This document shows positions 1 to 9,775 of a DNA stretch of 64,000 nucleotides, in pieces. The notes below the pieces were generated by a model that saw only the letters and a program-made list of their open reading frames with translations, had not been told where the DNA came from and did no database searches. Made by a program: the position numbers and the translations under genes. Every line of letters starts with the position of its first letter. Positions within the stretch are counted from its first letter, which is position 1. Origin of the DNA: HK1 sp965221725 (GTDB taxonomy: Bacteria > Pseudomonadota > Gammaproteobacteria > HK1); assembly GCA_965221725.1 (NCBI GenBank), contig OZ244909.1, forward strand, positions 62,001-126,000, read 5' to 3'.

Positions 1-2
1 GG

Positions 3-68
3 GCCGCCCGTCTTGAATCGACGGCCGGCGCCGCGCGCCACACCATGCGGGCGAGGGCCGTGCATTGA
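3..68 (+). CDS. 3' end of an upstream gene, possibly bchF (partial)
   Basis: A reading frame enters from the left edge and ends at a TGA at 66-68, overlapping the TTG start of bchN by three bases. About 21 residues are visible, rich in Ala and Arg, with no diagnostic motif. The identity is inferred only from gene order: in purple bacteria the gene before bchN is usually bchF, encoding 2-vinyl bacteriochlorophyllide hydratase. The fragment could equally be another gene, or the frame could be fortuitous. Confidence 0.35.
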   Translation, partial: AARLESTAGAARHTMRARAVH

Positions 69-1345
69 GCGCACAGCCCGCATCGGCACCGGCGTCGGGG
101 TGCGCGTCGCGGCCGGTACTCGCCGAGCGCGGGCAGCGCGAAGTCTTCTGCGGTCTGACCGCCATCGTGTGGCTCCACCGCAAGATCCAGGATGCGTTCT
201 TCCTCGTCGTCGGCTCGCGCACCTGCGCGCACCTCATGCAGTCCGCCGCCGGGGTGATGATCTTCGCCGAGCCCCGGTTCGCCACCGCGATTCTCGGAGA
301 CCGCGACCTCGCGGGTCTCGCCGACTGCAACGACGAGCTCGACCGAATCGTCGGTCAGGTACTGGAGAGACGGCCCGACATCTCCACGCTGTTCCTGGTC
401 GGCTCCTGCCCGTCGGAGGTCATCAAGCTCGATCTCGCCCAGGCGGCGCGGCGCCTGACCGTCGCGCACCAGGGCCGGGTGCGCATCCTCGCGTACTCCG
501 GCAGCGGCATCGAGACCACGTTTACCCAGGGCGAGGACGGCTGTCTGCGCTCGTTGGTCCCGGAGCTTGCCGAGTCGACGGACCTCACCCCCGAGCTGTG
601 GGTGGTTGGGACGCTCGCCGATGTGGTGGAGGACCAGTTCGAGCGTCTGTTCCATGCGATGGGGATCGAGCGGGTCAGGTTCCTGCCACCGAGACGGGCG
701 CATTCGCTTCCCGCGCTGGGATCCGGGACCCGGGTGCTGCTTGCGCAGCCGTATCTGGGCGAGACCGCACGGGCGCTGCGCGATCGGGGCGCTTCCCTGA
801 TCGCCGCGCCGTTTCCCTACGGGATCGAGGGCACCCGCCGCTGGCTGCATGCCGCCGCCGCCGCCTTCGGCATTGCCCCGGAAACGGTCGAGACGTGCAT
901 CGAGCTACCGGCGCGGCGCGCGGCGAAGGCGCTGGAGCGCTACCGGGAGGTGCTGGCCGGCCGACGCATTTCGTTCCTGCCCGATTCCCAGCTTGAAATC
1001 CCGATCGCGCGGTTCCTCGCGCGCGAATGCGGGGCCGAGCTGGTGGAGGTGGGCACGCCCTACCTGGATCGTGCCCTGATGGACCCGGAGATCGCCCTGC
1101 TGCCCCCGGAGGTGCGGCTTGCCGAGGGCCAGCACGTCGACCGGCAGCTCGACCGTCTGCGCGCCGATGCTCCGGATCTCACAGTGTGCGGTCTCGGACT
1201 CGCCAACCCGCTGGAGGCCGAGGGCCATCGGACCAAATGGTCCATCGAGCTGGTGTTCACGCCCGTGCAGGGCTTCGAGCAGGCGGCGGATCTGGCCGAA
1301 CTGTTCGCCCGCCCCCTGCTCAGAAGCGAACGGCTGGCGGTGTGA
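65..1345 (+). CDS. bchN: Light-independent protochlorophyllide reductase subunit N
   Basis: BchN forms the catalytic heterotetramer (BchN-BchB)2 of dark-operative protochlorophyllide oxidoreductase. With BchL as electron donor, it reduces ring D of protochlorophyllide to chlorophyllide a. The product is 426 residues, normal for the family. The three cysteines that bind the shared [4Fe-4S] cluster are visible at about C29 (VFCGLTA), C54 (SRTCAHLM) and C115 (VGSCPSEV), with the spacing of Rhodobacter C26/C51/C112. The start is a TTG; no ATG or GTG lies between it and the upstream in-frame stop at 14-16, so a start slightly downstream is possible. bchB follows after two bases. Confidence 0.95.
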   Translation: MSAQPASAPASGCASRPVLAERGQREVFCGLTAIVWLHRKIQDAFFLVVGSRTCAHLMQSAAGVMIFAEPRFATAILGDRDLAGLADCNDELDRIVGQVLERRPDISTLFLVGSCPSEVIKLDLAQAARRLTVAHQGRVRILAYSGSGIETTFTQGEDGCLRSLVPELAESTDLTPELWVVGTLADVVEDQFERLFHAMGIERVRFLPPRRAHSLPALGSGTRVLLAQPYLGETARALRDRGASLIAAPFPYGIEGTRRWLHAAAAAFGIAPETVETCIELPARRAAKALERYREVLAGRRISFLPDSQLEIPIARFLARECGAELVEVGTPYLDRALMDPEIALLPPEVRLAEGQHVDRQLDRLRADAPDLTVCGLGLANPLEAEGHRTKWSIELVFTPVQGFEQAADLAELFARPLLRSERLAV

Positions 1346-1347
1346 CC

Positions 1348-2910
1348 ATGGAGCTCTCCGTCTGGACCTACGAAGGACCGCCGCATGTCGGAGCCATGCG
1401 CGTGGCGAATTCGATGGACGCAGTCCACTACGTGCTGCACGCGCCGCAGGGCGACACCTACGCGGATCTCCTGTTCACGATGATCGAGCGCAACGGACGG
1501 CGTCCGCCGGTCACCTACACGACGTTCCAGGCGCGCGATCTCGGCGCCGACACCGCCGATCTCGTGATCCGCACCCTGCGCGAGGCATACGAGCGATTCC
1601 GGCCCCGAACCCTGCTGGTGGGCGAGTCATGCACGGCGGAGCTCATCCAGGACCAGCCCGGCGCGCTCGCCCGCACCCTCGACCTGCCGGTGCCGGTGGT
1701 GCCGCTGGAGCTGCCGTCGTACTCGCGCAAGGAGAACTGGGGCGCGAGCGAGACGTTCTACCACCTCGTGCGCGCGCTGGTTCCGGCCCCCGACGGCGTG
1801 ACGCCTCGCGCCGCCCGGACGCGGCCCCGCGCGAACCTCCTCGGGCCGACGTCGCTCGGGTTCCGCTGCCGCGACGACGTGGTGGAGGTCACGCGGTTGC
1901 TCGACCGGATCGGGGTGGATGTCCACGTGACGGCGCCGCTCGGCGCGACGCCGGAGGCGATCCGGAGCATTCCCGATGCCGACTTCAACATCTGCCTGTA
2001 TCCGGAAATCGCACGTACCACCTGCCGCTGGCTGGAACGCCGCTTCGGCCAGCCGACGGTCGCCACCGTTCCCATCGGCGTGGGAGCCACCCTGGATTTC
2101 GCGGCCGAGGTGGCGGCGGCGGCGGATCTCGAGGTGGACCTTGATGCGCTGAAGCGCGAATCGCGTCTGGGCTGGTACTCGCGTTCGGTCGATTCGACGT
2201 ATTTCACCGGCAAGCGGGTGGTGATCTTCGCGGACGCGACCCACGCACTCGCCGCCGCGCGCATCGCCCGCGACGAACTGGGGTTCGAGGTGGTCGGTCT
2301 CGGTACCTATACCCGCGAGTTCGCCCGCGATGTCCGCCGCGCCGCCGAGAGCTACGAGGTCGAGCCGCTCGTCACCGACGACTACCTGGAAGTCGAACGC
2401 TACATCGCCGACCTCCGGCCCGAACTCGTGCTCGGCACCCAGATGGAGCGCCACATTGCCAAGAGGCTGGGGATCGGGTGCGCGGTGATCTCCGCGCCGG
2501 TACATGTGCAGGACTTCCCGGCCCGTTACTCCCCGCAGATGGGTCCCGAGGGTGCCAACGTCATCTTCGACACCTGGGTCCATCCCCTGGTGATGGGGCT
2601 GGAAGAGCACCTGCTCGGCATGTTCCGCGATGACTTCGAGTTCCACGACGGGCGCGCCCCGTCCCACCTCGGCGAGCCCGGGATGACCCCCGGGATGACC
2701 TCCGGGATGGCTCCGGGATCCGTGTCCGCCCCGGAGGCACCCGCGCCGGGACCCGGCTGGGAGGATGAGGCGGAGCGCGAGCTGAAGAAAATCCCCTTCT
2801 TCGTGCGGGGCAAGGCGCGGCGCAACACCGAGCGCTTTGCGCTCGACCGCGGAATCGATCGGATCTCCATCGAGACTCTCTACGATGCGAAAGCGCACTT
2901 CGGTCGTTGA
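1348..2910 (+). CDS. bchB: Light-independent protochlorophyllide reductase subunit B
   Basis: BchB is the second subunit of the catalytic component of dark protochlorophyllide reductase. It contributes the unusual aspartate ligand of the NB cluster. With the ATG at 1348, that residue falls exactly at D36 (HAPQGD), matching the characterised enzyme and confirming the start. The product is 520 residues. The N-terminal nitrogenase-like region is followed by a low-complexity linker (about residues 440-470) containing a tandem PGMT-type repeat, then the conserved C-terminal domain (KKIPFFVRGKARRNTE). The gene is translationally coupled to bchN, and its 3' end overlaps bchH by 26 bases. Confidence 0.96.
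   Translation: MELSVWTYEGPPHVGAMRVANSMDAVHYVLHAPQGDTYADLLFTMIERNGRRPPVTYTTFQARDLGADTADLVIRTLREAYERFRPRTLLVGESCTAELIQDQPGALARTLDLPVPVVPLELPSYSRKENWGASETFYHLVRALVPAPDGVTPRAARTRPRANLLGPTSLGFRCRDDVVEVTRLLDRIGVDVHVTAPLGATPEAIRSIPDADFNICLYPEIARTTCRWLERRFGQPTVATVPIGVGATLDFAAEVAAAADLEVDLDALKRESRLGWYSRSVDSTYFTGKRVVIFADATHALAAARIARDELGFEVVGLGTYTREFARDVRRAAESYEVEPLVTDDYLEVERYIADLRPELVLGTQMERHIAKRLGIGCAVISAPVHVQDFPARYSPQMGPEGANVIFDTWVHPLVMGLEEHLLGMFRDDFEFHDGRAPSHLGEPGMTPGMTSGMAPGSVSAPEAPAPGPGWEDEAERELKKIPFFVRGKARRNTERFALDRGIDRISIETLYDAKAHFGR
2677..2712. repeat. 12-bp in-frame tandem repeat in bchB linker
   Basis: Three head-to-tail copies of a cccgggatgacc-like 12-mer start at 2677, 2689 and 2701. The first two are identical and the third differs at a few positions. 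They encode the PGMTPGMTSGMA part of the linker before the C-terminal domain of BchB. The period is a multiple of three, so copy-number change would keep the frame. Confidence 0.85.
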
Positions 2911-5900
2911 CTCCGCCCCGGTGGCGGCTCCGGTGGCAATCAAGGTGGTGGTCATCACCCTCGACGGGCACTTCGCGCGCGCACTGGAGCGCGCCGAGGC
3001 GATGCTGCGCAGGGACCTGCCCGGTCTCTCGCTGACCATGCATGCGGCCGCGGACTGGCGTGCGGCCCCGGATTCGCTCGCGAGGTGCCGCGCCGACGTC
3101 GCCGCCGCCGACATCGTGCTGGTGAACATGCTCTTCATGGAGGAGCACATCGAGGCGGTGCTGCCGGCGCTTCAGGCGCGCCAGCCCGAGTGCGACGCCA
3201 TGGTGTGCGCGATGTCGGCCGGGGAGGTGATCCGCCTCACGCGCATGGGCGGTTTTCGCATGGATGGCGCCCAGCGCGGGCCGCTCGGATTGCTGCGCCG
3301 GTTGAGGGGTGCGCGCAAGGGCGAAAACACCGGTTCCGGGGCGCGTCAGCTCAGGATGCTGCGCCAGTTGCCGCGCATCCTGCGCTTCATTCCCGGCACC
3401 GCGCAGGATGTGCGCGCCTACTTCCTGGTGCTTCAGTACTGGCTGGCGGGGACGGACATGAACCTCGCGGGCATGGTGGCCTCGCTCGTCAACCGCTACG
3501 CCGACGGGCCGCGCCGACATCTGCGAGGCACGATTCGGGTGCCGCCGCCCGAAACCCATCGCGAGGTCGGGCTCTATCACCCGCGGCTGCCGCGCCGCAC
3601 GTGCGGCGACCCGAGAGAGCTCCCCCGGCGCGAGGGTGGGGCGCGCGGCCGGGTCGGCCTGCTCCTGATGCGTTCCTACGTGCTTGCGGGAGACACCGCC
3701 CACTACGACGGGGTCATCGAGGCGCTGGAGGCCCGGGGGCTGGATGTGGTCCCGGCGTTCGCCGCGGGTCTCGACGCGCGGCCCGCGATCGAGTCCTACT
3801 TCCTCGAACAAGGCCGCGCCGGCGTCAGGGATCGCCGCGCCGGCGTGGATGTGGTGATCTCGCTGACCGGCTTCTCGCTGGTGGGCGGGCCCGCCTACAA
3901 CGACTCCGCCGCGGCGGCCGAACTTCTGGGGCGGCTCGACGTGCCCTACCTCTCGGCCCATCCCATGGAGTTCCAGTCGCTCGACGAGTGGCAGGCATCG
4001 CGCTCCGGGCTTCACCCGGTGGAGGCAACCATGATGGTCGCTCTTCCGGAGCTCGATGGCGCCACGGGGCCGATGGTGATGGGCGGGCGCCGGGAGGGCC
4101 GCGCGGGTCTGTCGCTCGAGGTCGAGCCCGAGCGGGCCGCGATGCTCGCCGCCCGCGCCGCCCGCCTGGTCGAGCTCCGCCGGACCCCGCGGCATCAGCG
4201 TCGTCTGGCCGTCCTCCTCTTCGGTTTCCCGGCCGATTCCGGGAGTGTCGGCACCGCCGCCCATCTCTGCGTGTTCGAGTCCCTGCACAACACCCTCGGC
4301 CGTCTCGCCGCCGAGGGCTACGATGTCGGCGAGCTGCCGCCGGACGCGGGCGCCCTGCGCGCGCACCTGCTCGGGGGCAACGCCGAGCACTTCGGGGTCG
4401 AGGCCAACGTGGCGGCCTTCATCGATGCGGACGACCATGTCCGGCGCGAGCCCTGGCTCGACGAGATCGAGGCCGAGTGGGGTCCGGCGCCGGGACGTCA
4501 TCTCACCGACGGCGAGCGCCTGTTCGTCCTCGGGCGCCGGTTCGGCAACGTGCTCGTCGCGGTGCAGCCGGGCTTCGGCTACGAGGGCGACCCGATGCGG
4601 CTGATGTTCGAGCAGGGGCTTGCGCCCACGCACGCCTTCTCCGCGTTCTACCGCTACCTGCGCGAGGATTTCGAGGCCGCGGCGGTGCTCCACTTCGGCA
4701 CCCACGGTGCGCTGGAGTTCATGCCCGGCAAGCAGACCGGGCTGGGCGCCGGATGCTGGCCGGACCGGCTCATCGGCGATCTGCCGAACTATTACCTCTA
4801 CGCCGCCAACAACCCGTCGGAGGGCACCATCGCCAAGCGCCGTTCCGCCGCCACGCTGGTGAGTTACCTGACGCCGTCACTCACGCAGGCGGGACTCCAT
4901 CGGGATCTGGCCGATCTGAAGGCATCGATTGACCGCTGGCGCTCGCTTCCCCCGGACTCGGCCGAGGAGCGGCGACGTCTGGGCGAGCTGGTGCTCGCGC
5001 AGGCCGAGACGCTCGAACTCGCGGTGCCCGACCCGGAATCCGAAGCGCCGACGGACACGGTCATCGAGCGGCTGGCCGCCTCGCTCTACGAGATCGAGCG
5101 TGCGCTCATCCCCGCGGGGCTGCATGTTGTCGGCAGGGCCCCTTCCGCCGAGCAGCGGGTGGAGCTGCTGACCGCCATCGCCGAGGCGGGAGACACCGAG
5201 GCGCCGCCGGCGGAAGCGATCGAGGCCTTGGTGGCGGGTGTCGCCCCGCAGGCCGGCGCCCCCTCGGGGTCGGCGGCACTCGAACGGCTCGCGGAGATTG
5301 ATCGGCACCTGCGCGAGGATCACGAGCTCGACGCGATCGTCGCCGCTCTCGACGGGCGGTTCGTCGAACCCGTGCCCGGTGGCGATGTGGTCACCACCCC
5401 GGAGGTGCTGCCGACCGGCCGCAACCTGCACGGCTTCGATCCGTACCGCATTCCGAGCGCCCTGGCGGTGGCGGATGGCCAGCGGCTCGCCGACGATCTG
5501 CTGTCGCGCCACGCCCGGGAGGGCGCCGAGCTGCCGGAGCTGGTGGCGCTCGTGCTGTGGGGCACCGACAATCTGAAGACCCAGGGCGCCCCCGTCGCGC
5601 AGGCCCTGGCGCTGATGGGCGCAAAGCCGCGTTACGATGGCTACGGCAAGCTGGCCGGTGCCTCCCTCATTCCGCTCGAAGCGCTCGGGCGCCCCCGCAT
5701 CGACGTGATGATGACGCTCTCGGGGATCTTCCGCGACCTGCTTCCGTTGCAGACCCGGATGCTCGCCGAAGCGGCCTGGCTCGCAGCCAGCGCCGACGAG
5801 AGTCCCGACCGGAACTTCGTGCGCAAGCACGCCCTGAAGTACCAGGAGGCGCACGGCTGCGACCTGGAGACCGCGGCGCTGCGCATCTTCAGCAACCCCG

Positions 5901-6607
5901 AGGGCGCCTACGGCTCGAACGTGAACCACCTGATCGACCAGGGATGCTGGTCGGACGAGGACGAGCTGGCCGAGACGTACACCCGGCGCAAGTGCTTCGC
6001 CTACGGGCGCAGTGGCGCCCCCGCCCGGCAGGCGGACCTCATGCGCAGCATGCTGGGCGACGTGCAGCTCGCCTACCAGAATCTGGAGTCGATCGAGCTC
6101 GGGGTCACCACCGTCGATCACTACTTCGACACCCTCGGCGGCATCGCCAGCGCGGTCGAGCGGGCGCGCGGCGAGGCGGCGCCGGTCTACATCGCGGATC
6201 AGACCCGGGGCGGGAAGGGCACCGTGCGCACCCTCTCCGAGCAGGTCGCGCTGGAGTCGCGCACCCGCGTGCTCAATCCCGTGTGGTACGAGCAGATGCT
6301 GGAGCACGGCTACGAAGGCGTGCGCCAGATCGACGCCCATGTGACCAACACCCTGGGGTGGTCGGCGACCACGGGGCAGGTGGCGCCCTGGGTCTATCGC
6401 CGGATCGGCGAGACCTTCGTGCTCGACGACGCGATGCGCGAGCGCCTCGCGGAGCTCAACCCGGTGGCTTCGGCCCGGGTCGCGAACCGTCTCCTCGAGG
6501 CCCACGAGCGCGAGTACTGGTCCCCGGACGAAGAGACGCTGGCTGCGCTGCGCCGCGCCGGTGAAGCGCTCGAAGATCGAATCGAAGGCATTGGAGTCAA
6601 TTCATGA
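2885..6607 (+). CDS. bchH: Magnesium chelatase subunit H
   Basis: BchH is the large porphyrin-binding subunit of Mg-chelatase. With BchI and BchD it inserts Mg2+ into protoporphyrin IX, the committed step to bacteriochlorophyll. The product is 1240 residues, in the normal range, and reads as a CobN/BchH protein: an N-terminal DUF3479-type region, then the long metallochelatase domain with HFGTHGALEFMPGKQ and NPSEGTIAKRR. The ATG at 2885 (MRKRTSVVDSAPV) was chosen because family members start with a similar short basic stretch. It overlaps bchB by 26 bases. The ATG of bchL overlaps the stop of bchH (ATGA at 6604). Confidence 0.96.
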   Translation: MRKRTSVVDSAPVAAPVAIKVVVITLDGHFARALERAEAMLRRDLPGLSLTMHAAADWRAAPDSLARCRADVAAADIVLVNMLFMEEHIEAVLPALQARQPECDAMVCAMSAGEVIRLTRMGGFRMDGAQRGPLGLLRRLRGARKGENTGSGARQLRMLRQLPRILRFIPGTAQDVRAYFLVLQYWLAGTDMNLAGMVASLVNRYADGPRRHLRGTIRVPPPETHREVGLYHPRLPRRTCGDPRELPRREGGARGRVGLLLMRSYVLAGDTAHYDGVIEALEARGLDVVPAFAAGLDARPAIESYFLEQGRAGVRDRRAGVDVVISLTGFSLVGGPAYNDSAAAAELLGRLDVPYLSAHPMEFQSLDEWQASRSGLHPVEATMMVALPELDGATGPMVMGGRREGRAGLSLEVEPERAAMLAARAARLVELRRTPRHQRRLAVLLFGFPADSGSVGTAAHLCVFESLHNTLGRLAAEGYDVGELPPDAGALRAHLLGGNAEHFGVEANVAAFIDADDHVRREPWLDEIEAEWGPAPGRHLTDGERLFVLGRRFGNVLVAVQPGFGYEGDPMRLMFEQGLAPTHAFSAFYRYLREDFEAAAVLHFGTHGALEFMPGKQTGLGAGCWPDRLIGDLPNYYLYAANNPSEGTIAKRRSAATLVSYLTPSLTQAGLHRDLADLKASIDRWRSLPPDSAEERRRLGELVLAQAETLELAVPDPESEAPTDTVIERLAASLYEIERALIPAGLHVVGRAPSAEQRVELLTAIAEAGDTEAPPAEAIEALVAGVAPQAGAPSGSAALERLAEIDRHLREDHELDAIVAALDGRFVEPVPGGDVVTTPEVLPTGRNLHGFDPYRIPSALAVADGQRLADDLLSRHAREGAELPELVALVLWGTDNLKTQGAPVAQALALMGAKPRYDGYGKLAGASLIPLEALGRPRIDVMMTLSGIFRDLLPLQTRMLAEAAWLAASADESPDRNFVRKHALKYQEAHGCDLETAALRIFSNPEGAYGSNVNHLIDQGCWSDEDELAETYTRRKCFAYGRSGAPARQADLMRSMLGDVQLAYQNLESIELGVTTVDHYFDTLGGIASAVERARGEAAPVYIADQTRGGKGTVRTLSEQVALESRTRVLNPVWYEQMLEHGYEGVRQIDAHVTNTLGWSATTGQVAPWVYRRIGETFVLDDAMRERLAELNPVASARVANRLLEAHEREYWSPDEETLAALRRAGEALEDRIEGIGVNS

Positions 6608-7545
6608 ACGTTCAGCTTGCAACCACCGAAATCGCCCCCGGGATACGGTCGCCGCGGCGACCCTCGGTCCCGACCGGTTCGCCGGGCGACGGCGAGGGCA
6701 GCGTGCAGGTCCACTTCGACGCCGGTGCCGATCTCGACGGCGCCAAGGTGTTCACCGTCTACGGCAAGGGCGGGATCGGCAAGAGCACCACGTCGTCGAA
6801 CCTGTCGGTGGCGTTTTCGAAGCTCGGGCAGCGCGTGGTCCAGATCGGCTGTGATCCGAAGCACGACTCCACGTTCACGCTGACGAAGTCCATGGTACCG
6901 ACCGTCATCGACGCGCTGGAGGCGGTCGACTTCCACGTCGAGGAGCTCGACACCGACGACTTCGTGTTCGAGGGCTACGACGGGGTGCTGTGCATCGAGG
7001 CCGGTGGCCCGCCCGCGGGCACCGGCTGCGGCGGCTATGTCGTCGGCCAGACCGTCAAGCTCCTGAAGCAGCACCACATTCTGGAAGACACCGACGTCGT
7101 GGTCTTCGACGTGCTGGGCGACGTGGTGTGCGGGGGGTTCGCGGCACCGCTCCAGCACGCCCATCGCGCGCTCATCGTCGCCGCCAACGACTTCGATTCG
7201 ATCTTCGCCATGAATCGCATCGTGGCCGCGATCAATGCCAAGGCCCGGAACTACGGCGTGCGGGTGGGCGGGGTGATCGCGAATCGGAGCGCCGCCACCG
7301 ACGAGATCGACCGCTTCAACGACGCGGTCGGCCTGCGCCGGGTCGCGCACTTCCCCGATCTCGACGTCATCCGGCGCAGTCGTCTCGCGAAGTCGACGCT
7401 CTTCGAGATGGAGTCGTCACCGGAGCTCGAGGCCGTGCAGCAGGAGTACCTGCGGCTCGCCGCGTCGCTCCTGAACGGCTTCGAGCCCCAGAATGCGACG
7501 CCGATGAAGGATCGGGACATCTTCGACTTTCTCGGCTTCAACTGA
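6604..7545 (+). CDS. bchL: Light-independent protochlorophyllide reductase ATP-binding protein L
   Basis: BchL is the NifH-like iron-sulfur ATPase that passes electrons from ferredoxin to BchN-BchB, with ATP hydrolysis driving each transfer. The 313-residue product has the P-loop YGKGGIGKST (about residues 53-62), the nitrogenase-type segment GCDPKHDST, and the two cysteines bridging the dimer's [4Fe-4S] cluster at about C142 (GTGCGGYVVG) and C176 (DVVCGGFAAP). A variable N-terminal tail of about 45 residues precedes the NifH fold. Its ATGA overlap with bchH implies translational coupling. It is distinguished from BchX by sequence and by its position in the bchNBHLM order. Confidence 0.96.
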   Translation: MNVQLATTEIAPGIRSPRRPSVPTGSPGDGEGSVQVHFDAGADLDGAKVFTVYGKGGIGKSTTSSNLSVAFSKLGQRVVQIGCDPKHDSTFTLTKSMVPTVIDALEAVDFHVEELDTDDFVFEGYDGVLCIEAGGPPAGTGCGGYVVGQTVKLLKQHHILEDTDVVVFDVLGDVVCGGFAAPLQHAHRALIVAANDFDSIFAMNRIVAAINAKARNYGVRVGGVIANRSAATDEIDRFNDAVGLRRVAHFPDLDVIRRSRLAKSTLFEMESSPELEAVQQEYLRLAASLLNGFEPQNATPMKDRDIFDFLGFN

Positions 7546-7558
7546 GGGATTTCGGCCG

Positions 7559-8293
7559 ATGCCCGCGCTCTCCTATCTTCAGCGGCGTTCGCAGATCGAG
7601 CACTACTTCGACCGCACCGCGGCCGAGGCATGGAAGCGGTTGACCTCGGACGCCCCGGTCGGACGGATTCGGGCCACGGTGCGGGCCGGCCGCGAGCGCA
7701 TGCGCTCGTTGCTCCTCGGCTGGCTGCCCGAGGACCTCGGCGGGCGGCGGCTGCTCGATGCCGGGTGCGGCACCGGAATGCTCGCGATCGAGGGGGCGCG
7801 GCGTGGGGCGGAGGTGGTCGCGGTCGACATCTCGCCGACGCTCGTCGAGCAGGGGCGGACCCGGCTCGAATCCGGCGCCGCACCCGGGTCCGTCGAGTTC
7901 GTGGTGGGCGACATGCTCGACGCGCGGCTCGGTGCCTTCGACCATGTGATCGCGATGGACTCGCTGATCCACTATCGCCTGGATGACTGCGTGGAGATGG
8001 CGGCGCAACTCGCCGCGCGTGCGCGCGAATCGGTGCTCTTCACCTTCGCGCCGCGCACCCCGGCACTGGCCCTCATGCACGCCGTCGGGCGGCTGATCCC
8101 GCAGCGCGAACATCGTGCCCCCGCCATTGAGCCGGCCGCGCCCGCCGCCCTGCGCCGTCGAATCGCCGCCCACTGCGCACTCTCCGGCTGGCGGGCGGGG
8201 CGGACCGAGCGGGTCGCGAGCGGCTTCTACACCTCGCAGGCTCTGGAGCTGATTCACTCCTCGCGCCCCGGCGGGATGGACGGCTCGCACTGA
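7559..8293 (+). CDS. bchM: Magnesium protoporphyrin IX methyltransferase
   Basis: BchM transfers a methyl group from S-adenosylmethionine to the ring C propionate of Mg-protoporphyrin IX, making the monomethyl ester that AcsF cyclises. The 244-residue class I methyltransferase has the AdoMet-binding motif LLDAGCGTGMLAIEGARRGA at about residues 64-83, followed by the acidic VVAVDIS. The ATG lies 13 bases after bchL, and the stop overlaps the lhaA start by one base. Confidence 0.94.
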   Translation: MPALSYLQRRSQIEHYFDRTAAEAWKRLTSDAPVGRIRATVRAGRERMRSLLLGWLPEDLGGRRLLDAGCGTGMLAIEGARRGAEVVAVDISPTLVEQGRTRLESGAAPGSVEFVVGDMLDARLGAFDHVIAMDSLIHYRLDDCVEMAAQLAARARESVLFTFAPRTPALALMHAVGRLIPQREHRAPAIEPAAPAALRRRIAAHCALSGWRAGRTERVASGFYTSQALELIHSSRPGGMDGSH

Positions 8294-9729
8294 TGACCCG
8301 GCTGAACCACGCGCTGGCGCGCATCCGGGCCCGCCTGGGTCCGGGGCTGCTGCCCTTCGCCGATGCCGCCTCCGACGAGCTGCCGCTCGGGCGGCTGCTC
8401 CGGCTCTCGCTCTTTCAGGTGAGTGTGGGCATGGCGCTGGTGTTGCTCAACGGCACCCTGAACCGGGTGATGATTGTCGACCTCGCGGTGCCGGCGTGGA
8501 TCGTGTCGCTGATGGTATCGTTGCCGCTGCTCTTCGCGCCGTTCCGGGCGCTGCTCGGGTTCCGCTCCGATACCCATCGTTCGTCCATCGGGTGGCGGCG
8601 CGTGCCCTACATCTGGGTGGGTACTCTGCTGCAGTGGGGCGGGTTGGCCATCATGCCGTTCGCACTCATCGTCCTCTCGGGCGATACCCACGGACCGGTG
8701 GCCTACGGATACCTTTCGGCCGCCCTCGCGTTCCTGCTGGTGGGCGCGGGGCTGCACACCACCCAGACCGCCGGCCTCGCCCTCGCCACCGATCTCGCCC
8801 CGCCCGACGCTCGGCCCCGGGTGGTGGCGCTTCTGTTCGTGATGCTGCTCGTCGGCATGGTGGCAAGTGCGGCCGTCATCGGAGCGTTGCTGGAGGACTT
8901 CTCCCAGGTGCGGCTCATTCAGGTCGTGCAGGGGGCGGCGGTGGTGACCTTCCTGGTGAACCTCGTGGCGTTGTGGAAGCAGGAGTCCCGCCGGCCGTGG
9001 CTGACCCGCAAGATCGCCGCGCCGCGCCCGACCTTCCGCGCCGCGTGGCGGACGTTGCTCGAGGACCGACGCACCGGCCGCCTGCTGCTGGCGGTGGGTC
9101 TCGGGGCGGCGGGTTTCAGCATGCAGGACGTGTTGCTGGAGCCCTACGGCGCGGAGGTGCTGGGGCTTTCGGTCAGCGCCACCACCGAGCTGACGGCGTT
9201 GCTCGCGGGCGGCACCCTGGCCGCGTTCGCGACCGCCGCGCGCTTGCTGTCGGGGGGCGGCGACTCGAACCGGATCGCCGGGACCGGGGTCCTGATCGGC
9301 CTCGGCGCGTTCGCCGCGGTCATCCTCGCCGCCCCGCTGGAATCGCCGTTTCTGTTCCGCGTCGGCACCGCGGCCATCGGGTTCGGTGGCGGGATGTTCG
9401 CCGTCGGCACCCTGACCACGGCGATGGCGCTGGGGGAGGGCGGTCGGGGCGGGCTCGCGCTCGGCGCGTGGGGCGCGGTGCAGGCGACCGCGGCCGGAAT
9501 CGCGATCGCGGTCGGGGGCGTGACGCGCGACCTGGTGTCCGCGTTTGCCGGCAGCGGCGCTCTGGGGGCGGCGTACTCCGGACCCGCGACCGCATACGGC
9601 GCCGTCTACCACCTGGAGATCGTGCTGCTCGTCGCCACGCTGGTCGTCATCGGCCCCCTGGCGCTGCCGGTGGGCGCCGGACGCCGCTGGGGCTCGTCGC
9701 GTTTCGGGCTCGCCGACCTGCCGGGTTAG
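8293..9729 (+). CDS. lhaA: LhaA/PucC-family light-harvesting assembly membrane protein
   Basis: This is a polytopic inner-membrane protein of the PucC/LhaA branch of the major facilitator superfamily, needed for assembly of LH1 (LhaA) or LH2 (PucC). The 478-residue product shows about 12 hydrophobic segments and the conserved loop GFRSDTHRSSIGWRRVPYIW near residue 93, typical of this family. Position between bchM and puhA is the usual one for lhaA, so I favour LH1 assembly; PucC cannot be excluded from sequence alone. Start and stop overlap or closely abut neighbours, consistent with one operon. Confidence 0.92.
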   Translation: MTRLNHALARIRARLGPGLLPFADAASDELPLGRLLRLSLFQVSVGMALVLLNGTLNRVMIVDLAVPAWIVSLMVSLPLLFAPFRALLGFRSDTHRSSIGWRRVPYIWVGTLLQWGGLAIMPFALIVLSGDTHGPVAYGYLSAALAFLLVGAGLHTTQTAGLALATDLAPPDARPRVVALLFVMLLVGMVASAAVIGALLEDFSQVRLIQVVQGAAVVTFLVNLVALWKQESRRPWLTRKIAAPRPTFRAAWRTLLEDRRTGRLLLAVGLGAAGFSMQDVLLEPYGAEVLGLSVSATTELTALLAGGTLAAFATAARLLSGGGDSNRIAGTGVLIGLGAFAAVILAAPLESPFLFRVGTAAIGFGGGMFAVGTLTTAMALGEGGRGGLALGAWGAVQATAAGIAIAVGGVTRDLVSAFAGSGALGAAYSGPATAYGAVYHLEIVLLVATLVVIGPLALPVGAGRRWGSSRFGLADLPG

Positions 9730-9775
9730 CCCGCCTATCACGCCCATCACCCTTGCCAACGGGAAGGAGCGCAAA

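Noticed and set aside
1627..3150. Long minus-strand frames across bchB/bchH and other photosynthesis genes
   Set aside because: They are complementary to well-recognised genes, have biased low-complexity compositions and lack motifs, as expected at this GC content.
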